Shown here piece by piece: positions 1-7,761 of a stretch of DNA of 64,000 nucleotides. Below the pieces are notes generated by a model that was given only the letters and a program-made list of their open reading frames with translations, did not search any database and had not been told where the DNA came from. The first letter of the stretch is position 1, and each line of letters opens with the position of its first letter. The stretch is taken from the NCBI RefSeq assembly GCF_026250525.1, contig NZ_CP111043.1, positions 4,167,001 to 4,231,000 on the forward strand, given 5' to 3'. Source of the stretch: Chondrinema litorale (GTDB lineage: Bacteria > Bacteroidota > Bacteroidia > Cytophagales > Flammeovirgaceae). The position numbers were made by a program, and so were the translations under genes.

Positions 1-658
1 AACGGAAACCACCAAAGTTAGCTCTGCCACCATGTTTGTGGTGATTATTGTGGTAACTTTCTCCCATCATCAAGAAATCTACTGGTAAAAAGTTTTTAGA
101 AGTATCACCAACTTTAAAGTTAGTGTAACCATATTTATGAGCAAACCAGTTGATTATTGCACCATGTACAGGCGATAATAAGAATTGGATTGGTAATAAT
201 AACCATAACCACCACTCAGTAGCAAAGTGATAATAGAATGCTACATATAGCGCTCCCCACATAACTCTAGAAACCCAAGATCTTGCAAATTTGTCAAAAG
301 CATCCCATTGTGGAACATCTTGAGTAAAGCGTGGATCAATATCAGCTCTCTTATTAGCAATATCAGAATAAATTGTTTTTGTTTTCCACATCATCTTAAA
401 AAGACTTTCATCATATTTCGGAGAATGTGGGTCATTTTCGGTATCAGCAAATGCGTGGTGCATTCTGTGCATTACTCCATAACCATAGGCACTTAAATAG
501 TTAGAGCCTTGGAATATCCATGTTAAAACAAAGAAAACTTTCTCTGTAAATTTATTCATAGTAAATGCTTTGTGAGAAGCATATCTATGTAAAAAGAAAG
601 TTTGAAAGAATAATGATAAATACCAATGAGCAACAAAGAAAATGAGTATTTCTTTCAT
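1..658 (-). CDS. Acyl-CoA / fatty-acid desaturase (3' end cut by window edge)
   Basis: Membrane di-iron desaturase that would introduce a cis double bond into fatty acyl chains, so it adjusts membrane fluidity. Translating from the ATG at 658 gives 219 residues before the window ends. All three histidine boxes are visible: HRYASH at residues 24-29, HRMHH at 64-68 and HNNHH at 203-207. Hydrophobic segments near residues 1-23, 40-60 and 140-165 fit the usual membrane topology. Bacterial members are about 240-260 residues, so only a short C-terminus is missing. Its 95-bp upstream spacer follows a sigma-factor gene on the same strand. The family is clear; regiospecificity and whether the substrate is acyl-CoA or a lipid cannot be told. 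Confidence 0.88.
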   Translation of the reverse strand, partial: MKEILIFFVAHWYLSLFFQTFFLHRYASHKAFTMNKFTEKVFFVLTWIFQGSNYLSAYGYGVMHRMHHAFADTENDPHSPKYDESLFKMMWKTKTIYSDIANKRADIDPRFTQDVPQWDAFDKFARSWVSRVMWGALYVAFYYHFATEWWLWLLLPIQFLLSPVHGAIINWFAHKYGYTNFKVGDTSKNFLPVDFLMMGESYHNNHHKHGGRANFGGFR

Positions 659-753
659 GAAATTATTATTGAATTAATAAATTGTATGTACGTATAGATT
701 ACTGTTTTCTTCTATAGACAGTAAAACAGTAAAGTTGTGACAAAAAATTTAAA

Positions 754-1365
754 TTATTTTTTATTGAATTTAAATTCCTCCTTTAAATCGTTAATTAATT
801 CACTCGGTACTCCACGTGAACATGCTTGTTTAAAGCTTTCTAGAAGGGTTTTATGGTGTGATAAGTCTATTGTAAATCTTTGAGCTTCTTTTTCAAGATT
901 TTTTTTCGCTCTGCAAAAAAGTTGTCTACAGTTATCTTTTTTCTTATCAAAAACTTCTTGCAACTCTTCATACTCAAAATTAAAAGCTTCTCTTAATATG
1001 TAGATCGCTTTTTCCATTGGTTCAAGTTTGGTGTGTAGAATTGCCAATGCTTCTGATAGCTCATTTTCTAAATCAAACTTGAAAATGTTTCCGTCTTTGT
1101 GAGATTTTAAGAAGTCAGGAAGTTGAGTTGTCTCAAGATATTCTTTTTTCTTCTTTTTTAAATTATCTAAATGATTGATGCAATTATTGGTTACAGCTTT
1201 AATCAAATAAGATTTTGTATTCTTAATTTTATTTTGATCAACTGTAAGCCATTTTAAAAAAGTGTCTTGAACAATATCTTCTGCATCTGCCAAAGAACCC
1301 ACCATTCTTAGTGCAATTGAGTATAATACAGGTTGATATAAAGAAATTGCTTGAGATGTATTCAC
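754..1365 (-). CDS. ECF-family RNA polymerase sigma factor, ECF41/SigJ-like with shortened C-terminus
   Basis: 203-residue sigma-70 family protein. Region 2 lies at about residues 10-75 (motif DAEDIVQDTFLKWL) and region 4 at about 105-155 (LEPMEKAIYILREAF, then EELQEVF and NCRQLFCRAKKNL). The region 4 wording is typical of the ECF41/SigJ group. Those proteins normally carry a C-terminal SnoaL/NTF2-like regulatory domain and are near 290 residues long. Here only about 30 residues follow region 4 (LLESFKQACSRG onward), looking like the first helix of that domain, then a stop. No anti-sigma gene is adjacent, as is usual for ECF41, and no continuation of the lost domain can fit in the 95 bp before the desaturase. 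Target genes are unknown. Confidence 0.82.
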   Translation of the reverse strand: MNTSQAISLYQPVLYSIALRMVGSLADAEDIVQDTFLKWLTVDQNKIKNTKSYLIKAVTNNCINHLDNLKKKKKEYLETTQLPDFLKSHKDGNIFKFDLENELSEALAILHTKLEPMEKAIYILREAFNFEYEELQEVFDKKKDNCRQLFCRAKKNLEKEAQRFTIDLSHHKTLLESFKQACSRGVPSELINDLKEEFKFNKK

Positions 1366-1463
1366 TTTAACTTTATTGATAAAAAATAATTAACTGCAAG
1401 ATTAAAAAAAAATGATGTTAAAACGATAATATTCAAATAATTACAATCATATTTTTAATAATA

Positions 1464-1504
1464 CAAAAAAATAAAGTACCATGTTCAAAAAACAGGTACT
1501 TTAT
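1464..1504 (-). terminator. Rho-independent terminator after the YfiR-like gene
   Basis: Perfect 10-bp stem (ATAAAGTACC at 1471-1480 with GGTACTTTAT at 1495-1504). On the minus strand it is followed by a run of U from the A-run at 1464-1470. It closes the gene ending at 1537. Confidence 0.8.
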
Positions 1505-1536
1505 TATAATTGTTATAAGTTTTTTTTATAATACTA

Positions 1537-2058
1537 TTAGATTAATATTGCAACTTGTTTTAACTGACCAGCCACTTTTAATCCTCTTTTCTCAAGAGAG
1601 TCTATGCTTAGTTCAAATCTCAATTTGTTGCCTTGCTCTTTAAAGTTAATACCACTTCCTTTTGAAATAGTTCCATTTCTATCAGTAACAAAAAGTAAAT
1701 TTAAGTTTTCTGATTTTTCCTCTAAGGTTTTGAAATGTCTACTTTCATTAGAAGGAACATATACTACATGAAAATTAGAAATATCTGTATTTTCATCAAT
1801 TTGAGTTATTTTAACTGTTTTACCTCTTCTTTTAGAATCATGCATAGTTTTCTTTAATAAGTCATACATGTGAGAGTCATTTAAAACAGCAATTTCGAAT
1901 TTGCCCTCTTTATCATCATCTGGCCATTCGATGTATCTGATAAAGTGGTAAAGAAACATTCTTCTTACATCATTGGGATCCTTTGCGGCTTGTGCATTTG
2001 TTAAGTTAGCAATAGTTAGGAGGAATGTAAATACAAGTAGCGTTATTCTGGTTGTCAT
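1537..2058 (-). CDS. YfiR-like periplasmic protein (DUF4154)
   Basis: 173 residues from the ATG at 2058. An upstream in-frame ATG at 2103 would add 15 Lys/Asn-rich residues in front of an otherwise normal signal peptide (MTTRITLLVFTFLL to about NAQA), so the downstream start is preferred. The mature part shows the DUF4154 signatures FLYHFIRYIEWP near the N-terminus, FEIAVLND, and the C-terminal pattern G-INF then LRFEL-RGLK. In Pseudomonas, YfiR is a periplasmic repressor of the diguanylate cyclase YfiN. Here no GGDEF, kinase or OmpA partner is adjacent, so the partner is unknown. Family assignment is good; the role is not established. Confidence 0.8.
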   Translation of the reverse strand: MTTRITLLVFTFLLTIANLTNAQAAKDPNDVRRMFLYHFIRYIEWPDDDKEGKFEIAVLNDSHMYDLLKKTMHDSKRRGKTVKITQIDENTDISNFHVVYVPSNESRHFKTLEEKSENLNLLFVTDRNGTISKGSGINFKEQGNKLRFELSIDSLEKRGLKVAGQLKQVAILI

Positions 2059-2204
2059 TTTTTTCTTATTTAGTTTGTTCGCGTTTTTAATATTTAATCG
2101 CAAAAAAATGACTAAAATTATCCTAGTGTTATATGCTTTTATATTTATTCACAATATGTAAGGTTTTTATCTAAGGTAGATTTTTTACTGTTTTTCTGTC
2201 AATC

Positions 2205-3137
2205 TTAATAAGTAGGTTTATTTTTTCTAAGATATACAACATCTCCTGGATTTATTTCTGACGCATACCACATATTATTTCTTTTTAAAAGCTTAGTGTA
2301 TTTAATGCCATATTGCTGTGCAATATCATACATTGTTTCTCCAATTTGCACAGTATGAATATCATTACCCTTTGTTGCTTTACTTCTTTTATTCTGTAAG
2401 TATATTACTTGACCTACATAAAGTTCATCTCCTGTACCAAGTTCGTTGTATTTTTCTATCTGCTTTACTTTCTTGTCAACAGCAGTTGCAAGACTTAATT
2501 TCGTCTCCCCATCTAATACAATAATTGCCTTTATTTTGTTAATTTTAGTAATGTCAGCGATTCTTCCTGCAAGTATTTTACCACCTGTTCCTGTTCCTCC
2601 TGAGTTAGAATCATACTTGAATAGTTTGTATCTTTCTATGATATCTATGAGCTTATTTGCATAAGTAGGACTTGTGGCATACCCAGCTTTTTTTAAACCT
2701 TTTGCCCAACCTTTGTAATCTGTAATCTCAAGGGAAAATAGTATGCTATACCTTTCTCTGTTACTAAGAAAATCGGCATGATCTCTATAAGAGTCAAGAA
2801 CTTTATCATATTTCCTAAAGCATTCATTTTTCTTATCATCGTCCATACGAACAGATTTCCCTTTCCAATCGCTATGACATTTTATACCGAAATGATTATT
2901 TGCCTTTTTTGCAAGTTGACTGTTTCCATTGCCAGATTCTAACATGCCTTGTGCAAGAGTAATACTTGCCGGAATTCTGCTTTCATACATGTTTTGAATA
3001 GCTGCATCTTTATATAAGTTAATATATTGGTCTGCAGTAAGGTTAGCGGAGCGTTGTGCCTGCGAGAATGATGCTGTTAGCAAAAAAGTACTTAATAATA
3101 AAAATTTGCTAGCAGTTAAAGATAACTTAAGATTCAT
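2205..3137 (-). CDS. Exported glucosaminidase (GH73) with LysM domain
   Basis: 310 residues with a signal peptide (about residues 1-27). A GH73 N-acetylglucosaminidase domain spans about 33-178, with likely catalytic Glu67 in the motif QGMLESGNG and the downstream NNHFGIKC and GYATSPTYANKL segments. A Gly/Ser linker follows, then two LysM-like modules, a weak one near 205-248 and a clear C-terminal one near 258-303 (HTVQIGETMYDIA, ending DVVYL). It is predicted to cleave the peptidoglycan glycan chain in the periplasm during wall remodelling or cell separation. It is probably monocistronic: 101 bp separate it from the next gene downstream and 202 bp from moxR upstream. Confidence 0.9.
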   Translation of the reverse strand: MNLKLSLTASKFLLLSTFLLTASFSQAQRSANLTADQYINLYKDAAIQNMYESRIPASITLAQGMLESGNGNSQLAKKANNHFGIKCHSDWKGKSVRMDDDKKNECFRKYDKVLDSYRDHADFLSNRERYSILFSLEITDYKGWAKGLKKAGYATSPTYANKLIDIIERYKLFKYDSNSGGTGTGGKILAGRIADITKINKIKAIIVLDGETKLSLATAVDKKVKQIEKYNELGTGDELYVGQVIYLQNKRSKATKGNDIHTVQIGETMYDIAQQYGIKYTKLLKRNNMWYASEINPGDVVYLRKNKPTY

Positions 3138-3339
3138 GTGGTTTAATTATTATTATGATAGATAATTGCGGATATAGATTATTAAATTACTGTATAAGAG
3201 ATAGTAATTGTCTATAATCTTTGTAAAAACGTACTTTTATCTAAAAAATGAAAAAATCTAAAAAAATAAAAAGCTATTTCCGTAGTATATGTCTACCAAA
3301 ACAGCTTTTATAAATTTTTAGATAAATACGGAATATCCT

Positions 3340-4308
3340 CTACATAAGTTCCTTTATGATATCTTCTAGAGAAATATTCTCGGCTTCTGCTTTAAAGTTT
3401 CTTACAATACGGTGTCTTAAAACTGGTATAGCCATCGCTTGTATATCTTCTATATCAGGAGAATATTTACCATTTAGAATAGCATTACATTTTGCTCCTA
3501 GCACCAAATATTGTGATGCTCTTGGACCTGCTCCCCATTCCAAATAATTATTGGTGATTTCTGAAGCATGATCTGTAAAAGGACGGGTTTTTCTAACCAG
3601 TTTTACAGCGTATTCTACAACATTATCTGCTATAGGTACTTTTCTTACTAAGTTTTGAAAATATAGAATTTCTTCTGCCGAAGTAATTTTTTCTACTTTC
3701 GCTTTTCTATCTGTAGTCGTTCCTTTTACTACTTCAACCTCAGACTCGTAAGAAGGATAATCTAACAAAATGTTAAACATAAACCTGTCTAACTGAGCTT
3801 CAGGTAGGGGATAAGTACCTTCTTGCTCGATTGGGTTTTGTGTAGCAAGTACAAAGAATGGTTTTTCAATACCAAAATGTTTACCACCGATAGTTACTGA
3901 GAATTCTTGCATAGACTCTAGTAATGCAGCTTGTGTTTTAGGTGGAGTTCTGTTGATCTCATCTGCGAGAATCACATTAGCGAATATTGGCCCTTTAATA
4001 AATTTAAAGTTCCTGTCTTTGTCCATTGTTTCTGCTCCTACAATGTCTGAAGGCATTAAATCTGGAGTAAACTGAATTCTATTAAAGTTTAGATTTAGTA
4101 CTGCGGCAGTATTTTGTATTAATAATGTTTTTGCAAGGCCGGGAACACCAACTAGTAAGCAGTGACCCTGACAAAAGATGGAAGTAAGAATTAGCCTTAC
4201 TACTTCTTGTTGTCCTATAATTACTTTTGATATCTCATTTGCAAGATTATCATAAGTGACTTTCATTGCATCGGCGGCTTCTTTATCTGAGCTGAAATTA
4301 ATGGACAT
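3340..4308 (-). CDS. MoxR-family AAA+ ATPase
   Basis: 322-residue AAA+ ATPase of the MoxR group. Walker A is GVPGLAKT at residues 54-61 and Walker B is VILADEINR. The following TPPKTQAALLESMQE and the sensor-1 region FVLATQNPIEQEGTYPLPEAQLDRF are characteristic. MoxR ATPases work as chaperones that activate VWA-domain or metalloenzyme partners. In Bacteroidota they usually sit beside a DUF58 gene and Bat VWA genes. Here no such partner lies within view, and the adjacent genes are cell-wall and parvulin genes. The length is normal and the family is certain; the client is unknown. Confidence 0.92.
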   Translation of the reverse strand: MSINFSSDKEAADAMKVTYDNLANEISKVIIGQQEVVRLILTSIFCQGHCLLVGVPGLAKTLLIQNTAAVLNLNFNRIQFTPDLMPSDIVGAETMDKDRNFKFIKGPIFANVILADEINRTPPKTQAALLESMQEFSVTIGGKHFGIEKPFFVLATQNPIEQEGTYPLPEAQLDRFMFNILLDYPSYESEVEVVKGTTTDRKAKVEKITSAEEILYFQNLVRKVPIADNVVEYAVKLVRKTRPFTDHASEITNNYLEWGAGPRASQYLVLGAKCNAILNGKYSPDIEDIQAMAIPVLRHRIVRNFKAEAENISLEDIIKELM

Positions 4309-4454
4309 TATTTATTGGATTTAATTCTTAAAAAAATAGACTTATGTTTGGGTGAACAGATTAAAAAATTTAATAAATGTAGATATAACAAAAAAAATTT
4401 GCTAACCAACAAACATCTAACGGTTAGAAGATGGCTAATCGTTCGTAATATAAA

Positions 4455-4523
4455 ATAAAAATTCGCTTAATTTTTAATTCCTGAAAAATAATAATTTGTT
4501 CATGGAATAAAAACTAAGCGAAT
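4455..4523 (-). terminator. Terminator after the parvulin operon
   Basis: Long inverted repeat: ATTCGCTTA at 4461-4469 pairs with TAAGCGAAT at 4515-4523, with further inner pairing (TTCC/GGAA). On the minus strand a U-rich tract follows. It ends the operon whose last codon is at 4541. Confidence 0.75.
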
Positions 4524-4540
4524 TAAAATTAAAAAGTGCC

Positions 4541-5896
4541 TTATAGACTTTTTATAATATCACATTTGTCGTATTCTGGTTCTATTTCTATAAATACTTG
4601 AGATTTTGCCGTTTGTAACCATTTATCTATTACCTCACCTCTTTTGTTATTCATTGTAGCTACATAAAGCTTTTGGTAATCCTCTTTAAGGTTAGCATAA
4701 TGAGGTGGAATGTAGTTGTTATAATAGATAATTCTTACTGCGGCTTTACCGTCATCAGTCCTAAATTGTTGAGGTGTTGTTATATTTCCAACCGTCATAG
4801 TATCAACTGTAAAGAAGATTACAGGATCAAGGCTTTCTGTTGATACAAAGCTACTACCAGTTGTATTATCTTTAAAGAACCCTGCATTTGATCTAGTTTC
4901 TTGATCATCAGAATGTTCTTTAGCTGCTTCTTCGAATGTCATAGTATCAAGTGAGATCATATTCCTGATACTATCCATAAATGCGATGGTGTTTTTAAGA
5001 TCATCAGCATTTGACTTAGGTCTTACAAGAATGTGACGGGCTCTAAATCTGTTACCGCGTCTTTCAAGAAGCTGAATTAAGTGAAAGCCAAATTCAGATT
5101 CAACTGGCTCAGCGATTTCTCCTGGCTCAATTCTTAATGCTGTAGCCTCAAATTCTGGAACAAGTTCTCCTCTACCATGCCAACCTAAATCACCACCACT
5201 TTTTGCTGAACCAAAATCTTCGGAGTATTTTCTTGCAAGTTCTGCGAAATCTGCTTCTTCTGCCAAAACCTGTTCTTTAAATGAGTTAAGTTTGGCTCTT
5301 GCTTTATCTTTTTCTGCTGTATTTACTTCTGGGAATTTAACTATTTGCCCTACTTTTACTTCTGCAGGAAGAAAAGGGATACTGTCTTTAGGCAAAGTAT
5401 TAAAGAATTTTTTTACTTGGAGAGGAGTAACGGTAATACCACTAGTCAATTCCTGCTGCATTTTTTGTACAGTAAGCTGTTCTTGTACTTGGTCTCTCAG
5501 TTCATCTTCAAGAGAAGAAAGTTTTTTACCAAGTGTTTGTTCTAGTTTTTCTTCGCTACCTGCTTGCAAAACAAAATACTGCATTCTTCGCTGTATTTCA
5601 CTTTCTACCATTACAGGTTCTACAATAATAGAGTCAATTTCGGCTTTTGCAAGAAGAATTTTATTAATGATAAGTTGCTGTAAAAGCTCACACTTTGTAT
5701 CTGGACCAACTTTTTCACCATTTGACACCTTACCCAAATAGGCGTTTTCTAATTCAGATTTCAGTACAATGTAATTATCAACTTTTGCAATTATCTTATC
5801 AACAATAACACCCTCTTCCTGAGCCCATAGTTTAGATGAAAAAAGCACAGCAAATAAAACTGCTGTAAAAATTTTAACTCTATTCATATATTTCAT
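4541..5896 (-). CDS. SurA-like periplasmic chaperone / peptidyl-prolyl isomerase
   Basis: 451 residues with a signal peptide (about 1-25). A SurA N-terminal chaperone region (about 30-160) is followed by two parvulin (PPIC) domains. The first is near 180-285 (VKVGQIVKFPE, then SGGDLGWHGRGELVPEFE and EFGFHLIQLLERR). The second is near 288-385 (FRARHILVRPKS, then NAGFFKDN). It is expected to hold unfolded outer-membrane proteins in the periplasm and isomerise prolyl bonds. Its start overlaps the end of the upstream PPIase-like lipoprotein gene by 17 bp, so the two are translationally coupled. This tandem arrangement of SurA-like genes is common in Bacteroidota. Confidence 0.9.
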   Translation of the reverse strand: MKYMNRVKIFTAVLFAVLFSSKLWAQEEGVIVDKIIAKVDNYIVLKSELENAYLGKVSNGEKVGPDTKCELLQQLIINKILLAKAEIDSIIVEPVMVESEIQRRMQYFVLQAGSEEKLEQTLGKKLSSLEDELRDQVQEQLTVQKMQQELTSGITVTPLQVKKFFNTLPKDSIPFLPAEVKVGQIVKFPEVNTAEKDKARAKLNSFKEQVLAEEADFAELARKYSEDFGSAKSGGDLGWHGRGELVPEFEATALRIEPGEIAEPVESEFGFHLIQLLERRGNRFRARHILVRPKSNADDLKNTIAFMDSIRNMISLDTMTFEEAAKEHSDDQETRSNAGFFKDNTTGSSFVSTESLDPVIFFTVDTMTVGNITTPQQFRTDDGKAAVRIIYYNNYIPPHYANLKEDYQKLYVATMNNKRGEVIDKWLQTAKSQVFIEIEPEYDKCDIIKSL

Positions 5897-6752
5897 AATC
5901 TTTGTTTTTTAAAGCCTTTTCAAAAATTTCATTTTCTCGTTCTTTCTTTAAAGCAACAATTCTTTTGTTAATTAATACATCTCTAATTTGTGCTTTAACA
6001 AATTCAACGGGTGAATGCTGATCAGAAATTTTATAATCTTTTATTTTGATAAAATACAAATGCGTAGAATCACTGGTTTCTAGCAATGTGCTTCTTTTAA
6101 GTGTTTGTATTGGATTCGTAATTTCCTCTTTAAAAGGAGTATTGTATAGATATTCATCGAAATCGAGCCAAACAGAATCATCCAACAAATATGAATCTCC
6201 AAAAGTGTATGCATATGATCTTAACTTTTCAGCATCTGCTTCGCTATTTGATCTAAGCCACACTTTAACTCTATCTGTTTGGGGTGCTTCTTTAGGCACT
6301 TTTAGTAATATACCTTTAATAATGTTCTGTTTTAGAATAAAGTTGTCTCGGTTTTCATCATAATACTGCTGAATTTCATCTTCAGAGATGGCAGTATCTA
6401 ATTTTTCCTGTATATATCTCTTTTCGTAGTTGTATACAATAAGCTGATATCTATAATCTTGCATCTTACGGGCAATCTCAGCCTCATTTATATTTGTGCT
6501 TTCTTCAGCAGATTTTAATATCAATTGTTTTCGAACCCAAGAGTCGATGTAACGATTTAAAATATTTGCACTGTCTTCAGATGATGACCTTGGGGGTACA
6601 AGTCCTCTAAGATCTTTATCATATAAGAAGTTCTCTCCAACACGCGCAACAGGATTGCCATTTTCTGGATTTTGGTCACTCCCAGATTTAAAAAAATCGC
6701 AAGAGCTAATGATCAGTATTGTTAATATAAAGATGAATGGATTTCTCATCAT
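5880..6752 (-). CDS. SurA/PpiC-like lipoprotein, peptidyl-prolyl isomerase-like
   Basis: 290 residues from the first of two adjacent ATGs (6752/6749); this start puts a lipoprotein signal (MMRNPFIFILTILIISSC) directly at the N-terminus, whereas the ATG at 6776 would add eight residues. Downstream is a SurA-N-like helical chaperone region (VARVGENFLYDKDL, then NRYIDSWVRKQLI), a degenerate parvulin-like middle (ISEDEIQQYYDENRDNF) and a basic C-terminal helix. No well-formed parvulin active site is visible, so it may act as a chaperone rather than an isomerase. It is the first gene of the SurA operon and overlaps the next gene by 17 bp. Confidence 0.78.
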   Translation of the reverse strand: MMRNPFIFILTILIISSCDFFKSGSDQNPENGNPVARVGENFLYDKDLRGLVPPRSSSEDSANILNRYIDSWVRKQLILKSAEESTNINEAEIARKMQDYRYQLIVYNYEKRYIQEKLDTAISEDEIQQYYDENRDNFILKQNIIKGILLKVPKEAPQTDRVKVWLRSNSEADAEKLRSYAYTFGDSYLLDDSVWLDFDEYLYNTPFKEEITNPIQTLKRSTLLETSDSTHLYFIKIKDYKISDQHSPVEFVKAQIRDVLINKRIVALKKERENEIFEKALKNKDYEIYE

Positions 6753-6952
6753 AAAATTTTTTGCAAAAGTAAACAATTATCTATTACTCTTTGGATAGAT
6801 TTTGTTTCAAAGAAAGAACCTCTCTATTTATCATTCGTATTTAATTGAGCTTCTAAGCCAATTATTTTAATTATAAATTCAAAATTGCAGCATTTGTCGC
6901 CTGCAATGAAATTTTTTTTATAAATTTTTAAACTAAAGTATCCTAAATAGTT

Positions 6953-7636
6953 ATGAAAACTATATTAAATCTTCTGATAATCGTTGGAATCTCATTTTCA
7001 GCATTTGCCCAATCAGAAGAAAAACTAGAAGATAAATTATCTGATGTTGCCCAAGTTCTTACAGAAATGCAGGAATTACCAGAGCAAAAAGTACCAGCAG
7101 CTATTTTAAATAGAGCAGAAGGAATTATGATTATTCCAAATGTGATTAAAGGAGGTTTGGTAGTTGGTGGCAGACACGGTAAAGGAATCGCAATGGTGAA
7201 AAATGATGATGGCGAATGGAGTAATCCAATTTTTGTAAATATTACAGGAGGAAGTGTAGGATGGCAAATAGGAGCTCAATCTACAGATGTAATTCTGGTA
7301 TTTAAAAGCAGTGATAAACTGAAAAATTTTAAAAAGAGTGAGTTTACCTTAGGTGCTGATGCTGCTGTAGCTGCTGGTCCAGTTGGTAGACAAGTTAGTG
7401 CAGCAACTGATATTTCTTTTGATGCTGAAGTATATTCTTACTCAAGAAGTAGGGGTGTATTTGCTGGTATTAGTTTAGAAGGTTCTTCCATTAAGTTGAA
7501 TGAAAATGCAAATAAGACTTTTTATGGAGAAAAACTTTCACCAGAAAATATATACTTTAACCAAGAGCTAAAGACAGGAGCCAGGGTTAGTCAAATTAAA
7601 GTAAAGCTGGCTAATATGGAAAATGAGGTGAAATAA
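6953..7636 (+). CDS. Exported lipid-binding SYLF-domain protein
   Basis: 227 residues. A signal peptide covers about residues 1-20. The rest matches the SYLF (Ysc84/DUF500) domain: VPAAILNRAEGIMIIPNV, GGRHGKGIAMVKNDDG, PIFVNITGGSVGWQIGAQSTDVILVF and then FTLGADAAVAAGPVGR. SYLF domains bind phosphoinositides or other acidic lipids in eukaryotes; the bacterial role is undefined. It stands alone, divergent from the parvulin operon, with a 9-bp hairpin (7701-7735) in its 3' spacer. Confidence 0.85.
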   Translation: MKTILNLLIIVGISFSAFAQSEEKLEDKLSDVAQVLTEMQELPEQKVPAAILNRAEGIMIIPNVIKGGLVVGGRHGKGIAMVKNDDGEWSNPIFVNITGGSVGWQIGAQSTDVILVFKSSDKLKNFKKSEFTLGADAAVAAGPVGRQVSAATDISFDAEVYSYSRSRGVFAGISLEGSSIKLNENANKTFYGEKLSPENIYFNQELKTGARVSQIKVKLANMENEVK

Positions 7637-7700
7637 CTTATTTTAATTACCCGAACAGCTGGCAGTAGCATGAAATCTTTATAAATTTACCGACATTTAT

Positions 7701-7735
7701 ATTATGAGTGATAAAATTTGTGGATTACTCATAAT
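7701..7735 (+). terminator. Hairpin in the SYLF-CHAT spacer, possible weak terminator
   Basis: ATTATGAGT at 7701-7709 pairs perfectly with ACTCATAAT at 7727-7735 around a 17-nt loop. Only a short T-poor tract follows, so it could be a weak terminator of the upstream gene or a 5' leader structure for the TPR-CHAT gene 27 bp downstream. Confidence 0.4.
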
Positions 7736-7761
7736 ATTTGTAAAAAGTAAATTTTGTACTA

